A stretch of 64,000 nucleotides of DNA from Holothuria scabra (Eukaryota; Echinodermata; Holothuroidea; Aspidochirotida; Holothuriidae): the NCBI GenBank assembly GCA_037179385.1, contig CM074193.1:46343082-46407081 (forward strand), written 5' to 3'. The notes below the pieces were generated by a model. That model worked only from the letters and a program-made list of their open reading frames with translations, made no database searches and was not told the DNA's origin. The position numbers were made by a program, and so were the translations under genes. Numbering within the stretch: position 1 is the stretch's first letter; every line of letters begins with the position of its first letter. Below are positions 24,506 to 34,195 of the stretch, piece after piece.

Positions 24506-25789
24506 TTCGAGTTTAAGCTTGAGTAAAAGTGTGAGAGTAGAAACGTTGGAAATCACTTTTAAAAATATTGACGGTAGTTCTACTGCCTGGAAGTTAGCTG
24601 GAAAGGGTTTTGACTGAGGGAAATACCTTAAGGTACGTTCACACTTGTCCGGCAACGGCAACGGTAACGGCAAAAATATCCCACACAATAGAAAATGAAA
24701 GACTGTTCACACTAGCACGGCAACGGCAATGCGGCAATCCGGCAATCCGGTAAAAATGCGTCCGGCAAAAGGGTTATCGCACTTGGAGCGATTCAACGCC
24801 ATTTGCCGTACGGCAAAAAAACCTACCAACTTCAAAGTGTGCAAGCATTTGCCTGTTGTCTGACCAGCGGGAGCCAACGGTACGGGGGCAGGGACGTTCT
24901 GTGATATCCAGCAAAACAGTGCACAAACTATTTGGATGCGTTCAACTACAAGATGCCTCGAAGATCAGACTTATCTGACCAGATTATAGAAAAAAACTGG
25001 TCATTCTTGTCCAAAAAGAATCATTCACATACGATGTGACAAATCATAGCTACCATGATAAAATAAAATATTTTAACATGTGAGAAAATAGCAAAAGAAA
25101 TGGGAAATTCCCAGTTCGACGGGAACTTTTTATATTATTTACGTTGATAGCAGGTATTGTTAGTAGTATTATAACAATAAGCCATCAATCATAACTTTTG
25201 TTTTGTCCATGATGTAACGTATGTCAGACTTGAAAAAATACATGTCGGCTATAAATTATTTCCTCTTAAGTACCGACCTATACTGCATTGCAAATTTGCA
25301 ATGTTTATTAAGGAACATGGGTCGCTCATTTTTTCTTTAAAACGTAAGCCTATTTTGTCTGGCCCGACCTAACTTCTAACTCAGACAAGCATAATGCAGT
25401 CAAGGTGACAAGGGAAGAATATGAAAGTGGTGTGTGTGTGTGTGTGGGGGGGGGGGGGGCAATTTTGGACTATGCACCTCACCCTACGCCATTGACCAAA
25501 AGGTACACATTTGATGCTGATTTTTCGCTTTTTCTACGAACAAGAAAGATTTTTTTCATAAAAAAATTAAATGCCACATCTCATTTTTTCAAATGAAACT
25601 GCGCACTGAAAAAGGTGGGAATATTCGTTTTTTTGCCAGCCATGCTGTAATAGACAAGTAAGTATATCTATGCCTTCTGCAACAATGCGACACTGGCTTA
25701 GCTTGACTTTTTCCGGGGGGGGGGGGGGGGCATTTTCTGATAACATTGTCACGAAAGTATTTGGCTCAAGTTCTGTTCAGACTCTTACT

Positions 25790-26108
25790 GTCAAATTTAA
25801 TTAATCTGCTGTAAAAATCTTTTCCTCTTCCGCCCTTTCTTCCAATCTATTAGATACGCTATTGCCATTAACAGATCAGCTCCTCATCAATGTCTGCCAT
25901 GTTCGATAATCAGAAAATGGAACAAATTTGTCAGATTTAATTATTCTGCTGTCTCCATCTTTTCCTCTTCCGCCCTTTCTTCCGATGTATTTGATACGCA
26001 ATTGCTATTTAAAATATCAGCTCCTCATCAATGTCTGCCATGTTCGATAATAAGATAATGGAACCAGGGAGGTGTGATTAGTTACACCTCCCTGATGGAA
26101 CAAATTTG
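25790..26108 (+). repeat. Tandem duplication, period about 140 bp
   Basis: Unit 1 (25790-25929) and unit 2 (25930-26108) share CTTTTCCTCTTCCGCCC, CAGCTCCTCATCAATG and TGTCTGCCATGTTCGATAA. Unit 2 is longer because of the 30-bp insert and its 7-bp duplication. It lies inside the transposon at 24631-26259. Confidence 0.5.
26065..26094. mobile_element. 30-bp minimal inverted-repeat insertion
   Basis: CAGGGAGGTGT, an 8-bp spacer and ACACCTCCCTG form the whole insert. It is flanked by ATGGAAC at 26058-26064 and 26095-26101. The neighbouring tandem unit shows the same site without insert or duplication (ATGGAACAAATTTG at 25917-25930), an empty site within the window. Confidence 0.5.
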
Positions 26109-26262
26109 TCAGGTTCAAATTCCAGTCAGTATAATCCTGTAAAATTTTTACCGTATGCGGTAATAATTTTTGCCGTCATATGTGAACAGCTCTGCCGGAT
26201 TGCCGTTGCCGTTGCCGTTACCGTTGCCGTTGCCGCTGCCGTTATATGTGAACGCACCTTTA

Positions 26263-28489
26263 TGCCAATTCTTGGGGGCCTCTGGCGACTCTGCTTTCCC
26301 GGTACCATCTTCAAGTTCATTCCTAACTGAACGAAGCTTACAATGCTCGGCAAGACATACATTGGAATTGTAATCGTAGTTTTCGCGTAAAAGAAAATAA
26401 AAAGCCCACAAGTTTCCATTATTAAACCCATCGTTTAACATGCTATTAAATGCTGTTAGCCGTAAAGACAGCTATATACCAGGTTTAGTACTTTAAGGTT
26501 TCTTTGAGTTCACAAATGAAAGTTTATTTCTAGGATTTAGCTATATAAAGTGGAAGTATAGGCAAAAGTTGAAATTTCAAATGTTAAAGTGGAAGTGGAA
26601 GCAAACTACAGTGTGGTGGAACTTCCATTCAAATCAAACATGCATTTCTCGAGATATCATTAAAGAAAGTCACTAGATTTGTATTCCAATGTGAGTTCGA
26701 GAGTGGCAGAGGTTAAACCACTGCCCCATATTGACTAGGAATGCGTTGTTTCCCTTTGTTTTTTGTACTCTTGAGTTGACCTTGCATGAGGTTAGAAGGA
26801 GTAGGACCTTCCTGTGGATTAGTTAGTTAGATGGAGTTTTACGACACACCAGCACGTATGTGCTATATAGTGTCACCAAGTTGGACAAAGTAACATTGTT
26901 GGGGTAAAACTACCAAAAACGGGAAAAGTAAAAGTAAAAAGTCAAACGGGGGGCTCAAATTCTATAAAGTTTACTTTCCTTAAGAAAGCCAAGAATTAGG
27001 GAAGAATCGTTTTTTTCGAACAAGGTTTTCAAGGTTGGTACGGTGTAGTATTTCCGGCGAATGTGGGAGTAATCATATAACAGTCCTTCCTGTGAGGAAT
27101 GCAAAGTTTGTAAAATATTCATGTCACTTCTGTAATCACACTCTGATTATATGGGATTGTCGAGGAGAAAATGGGCTGTAAAGTTCGAAAACATAAAAAC
27201 AAAAGACTGGTCTTGAAAGTGAGAATATGATGTCATATGTGTTTGTTTAAGTTAACTTTTTGTTGAAAATGTGACAACTCTACTTGCCCATATTTTGAGA
27301 ACCACGTATCGGATTTCAACGCAAATTTTACCCAAATGATTAGAATGAGTATACCCGTCTAACACACCAAAACTTGATATGACCACCCTCTAACATATCA
27401 AAACTTGTTATGACCCTAAACCCTTCTTTTATGAGTTTGAAAAGGAAGTCGGGTTCACTTCTGATCAAAACACTCACATGAAAGAGACGAATAACCCATG
27501 ACTGACGTAAAAAAAGCGGCGAAAAGAAAAACTAAACGAAACTACGTATAATACACTCTTGACGCTCAACTTATAAAGTCCAAAGACCAAGTATGGTCCT
27601 TATTTTACATGTGTACCTTCATCACTCAAAAATATTTTTGTTTGATCATTTCAGTTGCTTTTCTAAGCAGTGTAAAGGTATCCGAAATGTTCTACATCGA
27701 GGACAAGGAATATAAATTGTCCACACAAATCGAAAGTGTCTATTAAAATAAAAAAATGTTTTTAGTGTGTACCTGCCAGCAAAAACTTGTAAAAGTTTGC
27801 TCATCCCATTCAAACATGAAAGAATGTTTTCGTGACACCTTGACTGCCAAAACTGAACAAGCACTTTAAAAGTAAGAACTGAAACCGCGGAATTTCTTTC
27901 GTTTTTGTGCTGGTGTTTTTTTTTTTATTTTCGTACAACAGTTTCAACTGAATTGCTGTTCGCTGGCACTTTGCTATGCAATAACGAATTGCACTAAAGT
28001 AATTAGGTTTACCTGTAAATAACATCAGCGTGTAAGGTTGCTGGTGCGGATCCAGGACGTTCCCATTTTTTTTATCAAGTGTGAACATTATTGACCAGGT
28101 TGGGAAAGGGCTCGAAGCTCACCGAAATTTATTTTATTTTTTTTCAGCGAATATTTAAGAATATGGAGTTTGTATTGGAGAGAATTTGGAACTTTTCGAA
28201 AGAAAAGTTGGGGAAAAATAGCACTGTAGTAAACGGGGTCAATTTATGATCTAGTATTATAGAGCAAATTTTCTTTTTTCAATTTCGAGATTTAAAGAAT
28301 GTTTCCAAAACTTTTATTTTTTTTAAGTGTGCAGTCATATTGAGACTACTGTGATGGCCTTGTCATATCGTTAAAAGCAATATGCAATCACACGAATAAG
28401 AGCGATCAAATGCGGAACACTTGCCTCCCCTTTTATAGAGATTTCAAAGTCTTGGTCGTAATTGCAGTCATTATCGAAGCAGTGGGTTC
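26263..28489. other. No gene or clear repeat seen
   Basis: AT-rich. A short CCCTCTAACA-type direct repeat lies near 27360-27410 (ACACACCAAAACTTGATATG). Nothing else recognised. Confidence 0.5.
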
Positions 28490-28770
28490 TCAAGCACCAA
28501 CTACATGATAAAGTGGTTAAAGCATCATATTTGCAGTCTGGAGGTCTGGGTTCAACTCCTGGACGGGTCATGATACCGACGACTTTAAAAACGGAAACTA
28601 CTACCGTTGCGCTTGGTGCTCAGCATAGGCTGGCAATTGAGTAGCAATTGAGTAGGAAAAACAAACCAGTGAGCCACAACTGGGAAAAGGCCGTGGCCGG
28701 TTCGACATGAACCAATAGGTTGGAAACTGGGCGGCCGTAAAACTCCATCTAACCTGACCTAACCTCAAGA
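28490..28770 (+). mobile_element. tRNA-derived SINE, fullest copy
   Basis: Pol III promoter boxes are visible: an A-box-like TGATAAAGTGGTTAAAG and a B-box-like GGTTCAACTCC. The body then runs through GCGCTTGGTGCTCAGCATA to a tail with AGTGAGCCACAACTGGG and GGTTGGAAACTGGGC. Relatives at 14360-14553 (reverse), 5273-5372 and 38041-38113 (tail only). Confidence 0.5.
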
Positions 28771-29039
28771 CTGGCGAGCAGAGGGCGGTTTTTATCATTG
28801 TTTGTACATGGGGTGGACTCATCTCTGTCATACCAATTAGGGGTGTCTGAAAGGTGGACGGGCGTTGCACAGGCGTTCTGACGTTACTTTTATACGGTAC
28901 ACTTCAATTCCGAATAGCCACGTGACGGTCTGATTCTGTTGGGCGTAATTGGAGTCATTCAGGTGCTTTCCAATTCTTTGCTTCACTGCAAATACTCCAT
29001 GGTTCAATGAATTCCACTGAATATGAGCAAAGCAAGCAA

Positions 29040-29215
29040 CCGACTTCGTCGGCTGGGCAACCGATTTTAGTGGCAAGCCTATGCCAAGTGGGAGGAAAGC
29101 CGGAGTACCCGGAGAAAAACCCACGTACATCGAGCGGGACTTGAACCCATGCACATGTGAGACACATTGGTACACAGCAGCTGGAATAGACCACTCTGCC
29201 ACTCGACGACCCATC
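29040..29215 (-). mobile_element. Second tRNA-derived SINE family
   Basis: Reverse strand reads GAGTGGCAGAGTGGTCTA (A-box region), GGGTTCAAGTCCC (B box) and then TTCTCCGGGTACTCCGGC, a SINE body widespread in aquatic animals. Not a tRNA gene: the cloverleaf cannot close and the body continues past the T arm. Confidence 0.5.
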
Positions 29216-30057
29216 TGAATATGAGGATTTAGAGTTGCTTATAGAGCACAATATTTAGATAATTTAAGGCTGAAGGACCCCGCTAATGGCCGCCTCACTA
29301 GCTGCTCGGATTCGTCTATATACAGTTTTTATTTTTTGACCATGAATATCGACGCGTTCTTTGTAATTCTAGGTATGAAGAACAACTTTCACCTAGTATA
29401 CGGTTTGCATTCGAATGTTTGGAATTAAGAAAAGCCTTGTCAGAAATGACGTCTGACTTTTACTGATGTGGGTGTTTGAGGGGGCAATGGTGTGGTGAGG
29501 GATTACTGCAAGACCTAATCACCGATCTATGGGGGAAGGGTGTCCCCATCCCCGTTCACTTAATATTTTTTAATATTTCAGTACCCTCAGATGTCATATC
29601 TGGTACATTAGTAAGTATCACTTGAAGTCATTGTTTATTCACAAGACCTAGGAAAAGTGTGATGTTTTGTTGAAAACACGATTGAGGATAAATTCTCCTG
29701 CCCCCTCCTTCCAACCACGCAAATTGACTTTTTTAGTTCAGTTCTTTAAATATTATCTCTTGTTACTTCGAGTCATTCTGTGACTGGGATTGGGTTAGGT
29801 GCTAGGCTACCCAAAATTGATATGACATGGTTTGCTTTGTTCTGGGTTGGAAAGGGGGCCTGGAGTAATAGTTTGTTAGACTTATTCATGTGAAGCGTTT
29901 ACTTTCTTTCTGTGTAATTCTGTTTTTCCCTTTTTTGTTTCTCTCAGGAGAGACACTTCACCATAAGCGCCCAAGAGTTTTTAACTGCACTACCTATCAC
30001 ACCTTTTGTTATTTGTCTGCTAATTTTAATTGTAAATTTGTATGTTGTGATAAACCA

Positions 30058-30158
30058 AATGAACGAATGAATGAATGAATGAATGAGTGAGTGAATGAAT
30101 GAATGAATGAATGAATGAATGAATGAATGAATGAATGAATGAATGAATGAATGAATTT
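30058..30158 (+). repeat. (GAAT)n microsatellite
   Basis: About 100 bp of GAAT repeats with two interruptions. Such tails often end non-LTR retrotransposons; the text just before it (GTGATAAACCAAATGAACG) would fit, but no pol frame is present. Confidence 0.5.
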
Positions 30159-30812
30159 ATTTCATAGTTAAATAGCGCAAAATTTATATAAATTCAGAGC
30201 CTTCTAGAGACAGGCATGAAATACGTCCTCTTTTCAGAAGATTTCCCTTTTTTGTTTCAACTTTTCCTCTTATGTTTGTTGACTTCTCTTTTTTCGCCAA
30301 AGACCAGTAAAGTTTTTGTCATATGTATTTTAATTTTAAACTTTTAAAAACAACCCTTAGAGTTCTCTATTCAATCGGAAGTCTGTACTGTAGTGACATC
30401 ACTTCAACAAGGAGCCCTGCCCCGGCATGCATCTCGATTTCCTTTTTGTAAAGAAATCTCTGGCTTCATCCCTGTAGAAAAGTGTTAATCGGCTTAAGAT
30501 CCAGTATCACATTCAGCTCTTACTTTGTTGTAGTATTAGCATTAGGGTTAGTACGGCATCTTTTGATTATTGAAAATTAATATTTTAAGTGAATTCGATC
30601 TTACTGATCAGTGAGTGTATGGGATCTGTCTTTGTACCTTACTACCCTACATGTCATCACTGCTATCAGTATTGGGTCAATACTGATATATAGCTTTTAT
30701 AACAGTAAAGATGCGCTACCTTTGTCATCGGTAACAAATCGTAAAGATAAGAGGTATATTTGGGGTTTCAAAGGTTACATGAAATATTCACAGAACTTAA
30801 AAGTACAAATAC

Positions 30813-31109
30813 TTGAAAGTACACTTCGCTTTGAAGCAAATAATAAGAGACAGATTCAGGAAACGCGGGGAATTCCCCTTCACGATTTACGACATTGTGG
30901 ACTTCAAACACTCATTAGCTGGAAACCCATCTGTACTGAAAACTTTCTTTATGATGCAGGACCAAATGAAAAGAAATGCTTTATCCACTGTACGTACCAT
31001 ATCAACATCAGAACTCCATGATCGATCTAACATCCGACACGCGTTTGACTGTTTTTATTTACTCAGCAGGTTGAATATTTTTGGGCAAAGACAACGTTCA
31101 CTCCTATAA
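30813..31109 (+). pseudogene. Unrecognised ORF remnant
   Basis: A 98-codon frame with protein-like text (FRKRGEFPFTIYDIVDF, SVLKTFFMMQDQMKRN, RTISTSELHDRSNIRHAF) overlapping a longer but less convincing frame from 30611. It ends at the start of an interspersed repeat (GCGAGTTCGGTAATTCG). Probably part of a decayed gene or transposon; family not recognised. Confidence 0.5.
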
Positions 31110-32862
31110 GCGAGTTCGGTAATTCGTTTTGGTGGTTGTGCACATGCGCACATCCTACAAATCGTGGGGATAAACAGACCAGTACAACATGTGTCCCAAA
31201 ATTTGAGTTAACAAGATAATTTGGTGACATAATCCTTTCTTAATCCAACCATAACCTAAAGAGGAATCATATGGTTCTGCCATGCAGTGGATTTTCCTCA
31301 AGTTGCCCTTTTGTGGTAAAAAATATGCTTTTTAACCTTCTGTAAAAGTAGGACTGAGTCCCTATTTTCGTTTGGGCTGGCTAATCAGATTTATACTTAT
31401 TATTGTATGCACGTACTGCCCGTGAAAACAAGGGGAAACCGTACACTATACGTGGTAATCTCGGTTTGAGTATCACATGCCGTGCCCCACAATTCCATGC
31501 GCCTAAATTCTCGTCTATATACACTACCGTATATGGTGCGACTGAGCAACCGATAATATCGCGATGAGCAGCTGACAATATCGCGGTGAGAGATTTCCTG
31601 CTTTCATTCTAACGTGCTGTAATAGATACTTGCGAGAAGTGTCGGGTATTCGCATCCCGTCCCGATGGGAAGGGTCCCTGGACCCACCTGACCCTCTGGT
31701 CTCCACGCGATACAAACCCTACTGTTCGATAGTTCGCGTTGAGATTTATCCCCTACCCATTTGAAAAAAAAGCTTGACCTGCGCCTGGCGTCACTGAGAA
31801 CAGAACTTAGCGTATGCAATGGGGGTAAGGAAGGTGAGGTACATACCACCACCTCTTGAAGTATGCGGGGAAAGTACGTGCAAGTTGTCTGACCGAGGTT
31901 TGCTCGGGCAACAGAAGGGCACTCACTTTTATTCGTCGCGCCTCACTGCATGAATCGAAATGTCACCAAAAATCACCATCTCAGCCCTTCTAAAAAGCAA
32001 CCATTTTCCAAATGAGAGGCGCACCCAATCTCCTTAGACTCCCCCAGGACAGTGACCCCTCATTTTTCAATTGATAACCACCAATTAAATACCAGCTCTT
32101 GGCATACCCAGCCTACCATACGCCCACGTGGTCATTAGGAGAGACTGTTTTGTCTGCAGGAGAGACGGTTTTGTTTTATCAGTTTCAACTTTGTGGTGTG
32201 CTGGGTCCGCTACTCGTGTCAGCCAGGGAAAGTTAACGTTCGCCCGATACTGACTAAAACGTGTCATATAGTTCAACATTTCATCATGTTAAAACAGTGA
32301 AAGCAGTGTACAAGCAGTGCTAAAGCAGTGTACAGGTATCTGACTGACATTGTGGTGGCGCTCTTGACATAAAATCCGAGAAAGTATTATTTTGGGAATT
32401 CATATGTAACTGTTTATTTCGCATGGCAGAGTGCCAGTAACGTTTTGATAAAATGAAAAGTTTGATATGCGATGCCGATATACAGACTAGTGTTTTATTA
32501 GCTAATTATTTTAATGACACGTGTGTTTGGCAGTAAATTTCGGGACGACGTACTTGTATGAATATACCTACATAACTTTATTTTAACATCATTGACAACA
32601 TACGCAAGGCTTTTGGATGAGGTCTGTAGTATCTGTTCTCTTTTTATCAAGTTTAGAACGAAGCCTCGCATGACAGCCCTTGATGTAGAGTTCTGAAGAT
32701 CCAGAGCTTGGGCAGTGGGGTTTTGTGTATCTTCGGGACGTACCACGCGGAGCTATTTCTCAGCTCCCCAGCCCTCAGTTTACCCCGTGGAGCTGTACCG
32801 CCTGCTGCGCAGGTGATTCGGAACGTAGCGCCTCCATTTACTAGCAGAATTTTAGGTCGTTT

Positions 32863-32920
32863 GTAGCCCACGGAGCGGACGAAGTCTTTTCGATCAGCTC
32901 ATCGCTACGAAAAACCAATG
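32863..32920. repeat. TAGCCTGCG foldback repeat fragment
   Basis: TAGCCCACGGAGCGGACG, AAGTCTTTTCG and CATCGCTACGAAAAACC match the left half of the copies at 15116. Confidence 0.5.
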
Positions 32921-33389
32921 TCCGCCGGAGTTGAACCCCAAATCATTTCAACTTGAGTAGAAATCAAACGGAGACTTCATTCACATAGCTCTACGTGGAT
33001 TGGTTATTAGTCGACACTGGTATTGTGTGATACCGTGCAAGCGTACAAACACAGTACAGAGGTTTATTACGAACAACCGATCACACAGCCGTGGGGAAAG
33101 ACATTTTGATACTGTTCAACATTACTGATTAAAAAAAAAATTAAACAGGATGAAAAATGAATTCTGACAGTCCAACTCTCATCTTCATAGGACATTCTTG
33201 GGCCAAGATGTACAACGTTGAAGTTTATTCAATCAGTCAAATTAAAATGTTACATTGCGCAATAACTTGTGATGTCATTGTTGTACTACTCAAATTACAA
33301 TCTTTGTATTACTTGTTTTCCTGAAAGTTACTGCACCTTTTCCAAGGTGTTATAGAACTCTTACTCTTATGGGGTGATGTTATTATTTA

Positions 33390-33552
33390 AGCCCCCGTGT
33401 GCATGGGGTCATGGGGCGATGGGGGGGGGGGGGCAAATGGAAAATTCTCAGGGTAGATAGAAAAACCGCTTTTTTAGGTGTATTTTGCATTGCAAGTTTG
33501 GGTCATGGGGGTATCTGACCCCAACCCCCAACCTCCCGTGGCTACACCACTG
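33390..33552 (-). mobile_element. Short hAT-like element, second copy
   Basis: Reverse-strand relative of the element at 3089-3252: shared blocks CATGACCCAA, CTTGCAAT, ACACCTAAAAA and AGCGGTTTTTCT. It ends GTGGCTACACCACTG. The left end is eroded near a run of 13 G. It lies about 470 bp upstream of the first proposed Blimp1 TATA box. Confidence 0.5.
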
Positions 33553-33860
33553 ATCAAGACCTCGTATGAAAAGCCTCTGTGCAAAATCCTGGCTTTGCGC
33601 CTGAAGGCCACACTTTAGTACAAATTTTACCATAAAATAATACAGTGACACTTATTTTACACACTTTCGATGCACTCCTTGCAGTCTGGATTCTTATACC
33701 CTGAGTTGGCCTATAATAAAGGCTTCTGTTTTATAACAACGAAAATGTTACGCTTCAATGATCCTATGTACCTTTCTAAACCAACAAAAAATTTCAATTT
33801 ATTCAACCGAACATCACACACGTTAGTTTGTTAGGAAAAATTCATGGTATTTATAAAAAC

Positions 33861-33872
33861 TATATATAAAAG
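33861..33872 (+). promoter_or_regulatory. Upstream TATA box candidate for Blimp1
   Basis: TATATATAAAAG is a full consensus TATA box about 260 bp upstream of the proposed start codon. If used, transcription would start near 33890-33900 and the leader would carry a short uORF at 33941-33967. Inference from sequence only; TATA-like strings are common in AT-rich DNA. Confidence 0.5.
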
Positions 33873-33940
33873 CGTAACACGGGTGTACTCTGATTTGGCT
33901 TCATATCCGCTAGACAATAGCGCATGTACTACTTGCAAAG

Positions 33941-33967
33941 ATGGCATCTCGGCTTGTCGTCCCCTGA
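33941..33967 (+). promoter_or_regulatory. Short upstream ORF in proposed Blimp1 leader
   Basis: An ATG in a strong context (AAAGATGG) opens an eight-codon frame, MASRLVVP, ending in TGA. It lies between the two TATA candidates, so it would be in the mRNA only if the upstream promoter is used. It could dampen translation of the main frame. Confidence 0.5.
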
Positions 33968-33971
33968 TTGG
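33967..33971 (-). promoter_or_regulatory. Inverted CCAAT box
   Basis: ATTGG (CCAAT on the minus strand) stands 64 bp upstream of the second TATA candidate, normal spacing for an NF-Y-type element. A near repeat, TTGG, follows at once. Weak alone; supportive together with the TATA box and start codon downstream. Confidence 0.5.
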
Positions 33972-34030
33972 TTGGCTTTGTGTTAAGCTTAAAGGTTTCG
34001 TTTTTTAGAGGATCGAATAAATCCTGTTGC

Positions 34031-34038
34031 TATATATA
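34031..34038 (+). promoter_or_regulatory. Proximal TATA box candidate for Blimp1
   Basis: TATATATA lies 93 bp upstream of the proposed ATG, which would put the transcription start near 34061 and give a leader of about 60 nt. The surrounding text (ATAAATCCTGTTGCTATAT) recurs with one mismatch near 34299-34317 inside intron 1, so it may be a duplicated regulatory block. Confidence 0.5.
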
Positions 34039-34072
34039 GCCAATTATTTCTTGCTTGTTCACATACGCTAAG

Positions 34073-34087
34073 ATGTTCCTTCATTGA
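34073..34087 (+). promoter_or_regulatory. Four-codon uORF just after the proximal TATA box
   Basis: ATG TTC CTT CAT TGA, 37 nt before the main start codon. With transcription starting near 34061 it would be the first ATG on the mRNA. Its short length allows reinitiation at the main ATG. Inference only. Confidence 0.5.
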
Positions 34088-34123
34088 AGTGTTTTGATAC
34101 ACAAGTTACATCAACCCATCGCA

Positions 34124-34195
34124 ATGACTTGGACTACTTTTTTCGATAGGCCCATGCCGACCCGACCCAGGGATATCTTAGATAGCGTTCCTCCG
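34124..34195 (+). CDS. prdm1: Blimp1 proposed coding exon 1
   Basis: The ATG (G at -3) begins a 24-codon open frame starting MTWTTFFDR and ending DILDSVPP, followed at once by a donor GTAAGA. It ends in phase 0, exactly what exon 2 needs, and sits 2.2 kb upstream of it behind a plausible promoter. I do not recognise the peptide itself; N-termini of PRDM1 proteins vary and alternative first exons are known in sea urchin and mammals. If this exon is wrong, translation could start at the in-frame ATG at 36421. Confidence 0.5.

Larger units (their letters stand above)
24631..26259. mobile_element. 1629-bp Harbinger-like element with CGGCAA-iterated ends
   Basis: Inverted ends AGGTACGTTCACAC and, reversed, AGGTGCGTTCACAT, each followed by repeated CGGCAACGGCAACGG. 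Exact TTA flanks at 24628-24630 and 26260-26262 fit the 3-bp TWA target duplication of PIF/Harbinger elements. Inverted similarity runs well over 100 bp with interruptions. No transposase frame; the interior is AT-rich with runs of 14 and 16 G. Confidence 0.5.

Noticed and set aside
26126..26441. Frames encoding repeated Gly-Asn or Ala-Val residues
   Set aside because: They are the iterated hexamers at the end of the transposon 24631-26259.
28495..28575. Possible tRNA gene on the plus strand
   Set aside because: Head of a SINE; the acceptor stem does not pair.
29050..29215. Possible tRNA gene on the minus strand
   Set aside because: A- and B-box-like text is present but it continues into a SINE body and cannot fold into a complete cloverleaf.
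30611..31021. 136-codon plus-strand frame
   Set aside because: Overlaps 30813-31109, whose amino-acid text is more convincing; both cannot be coding over their shared part.
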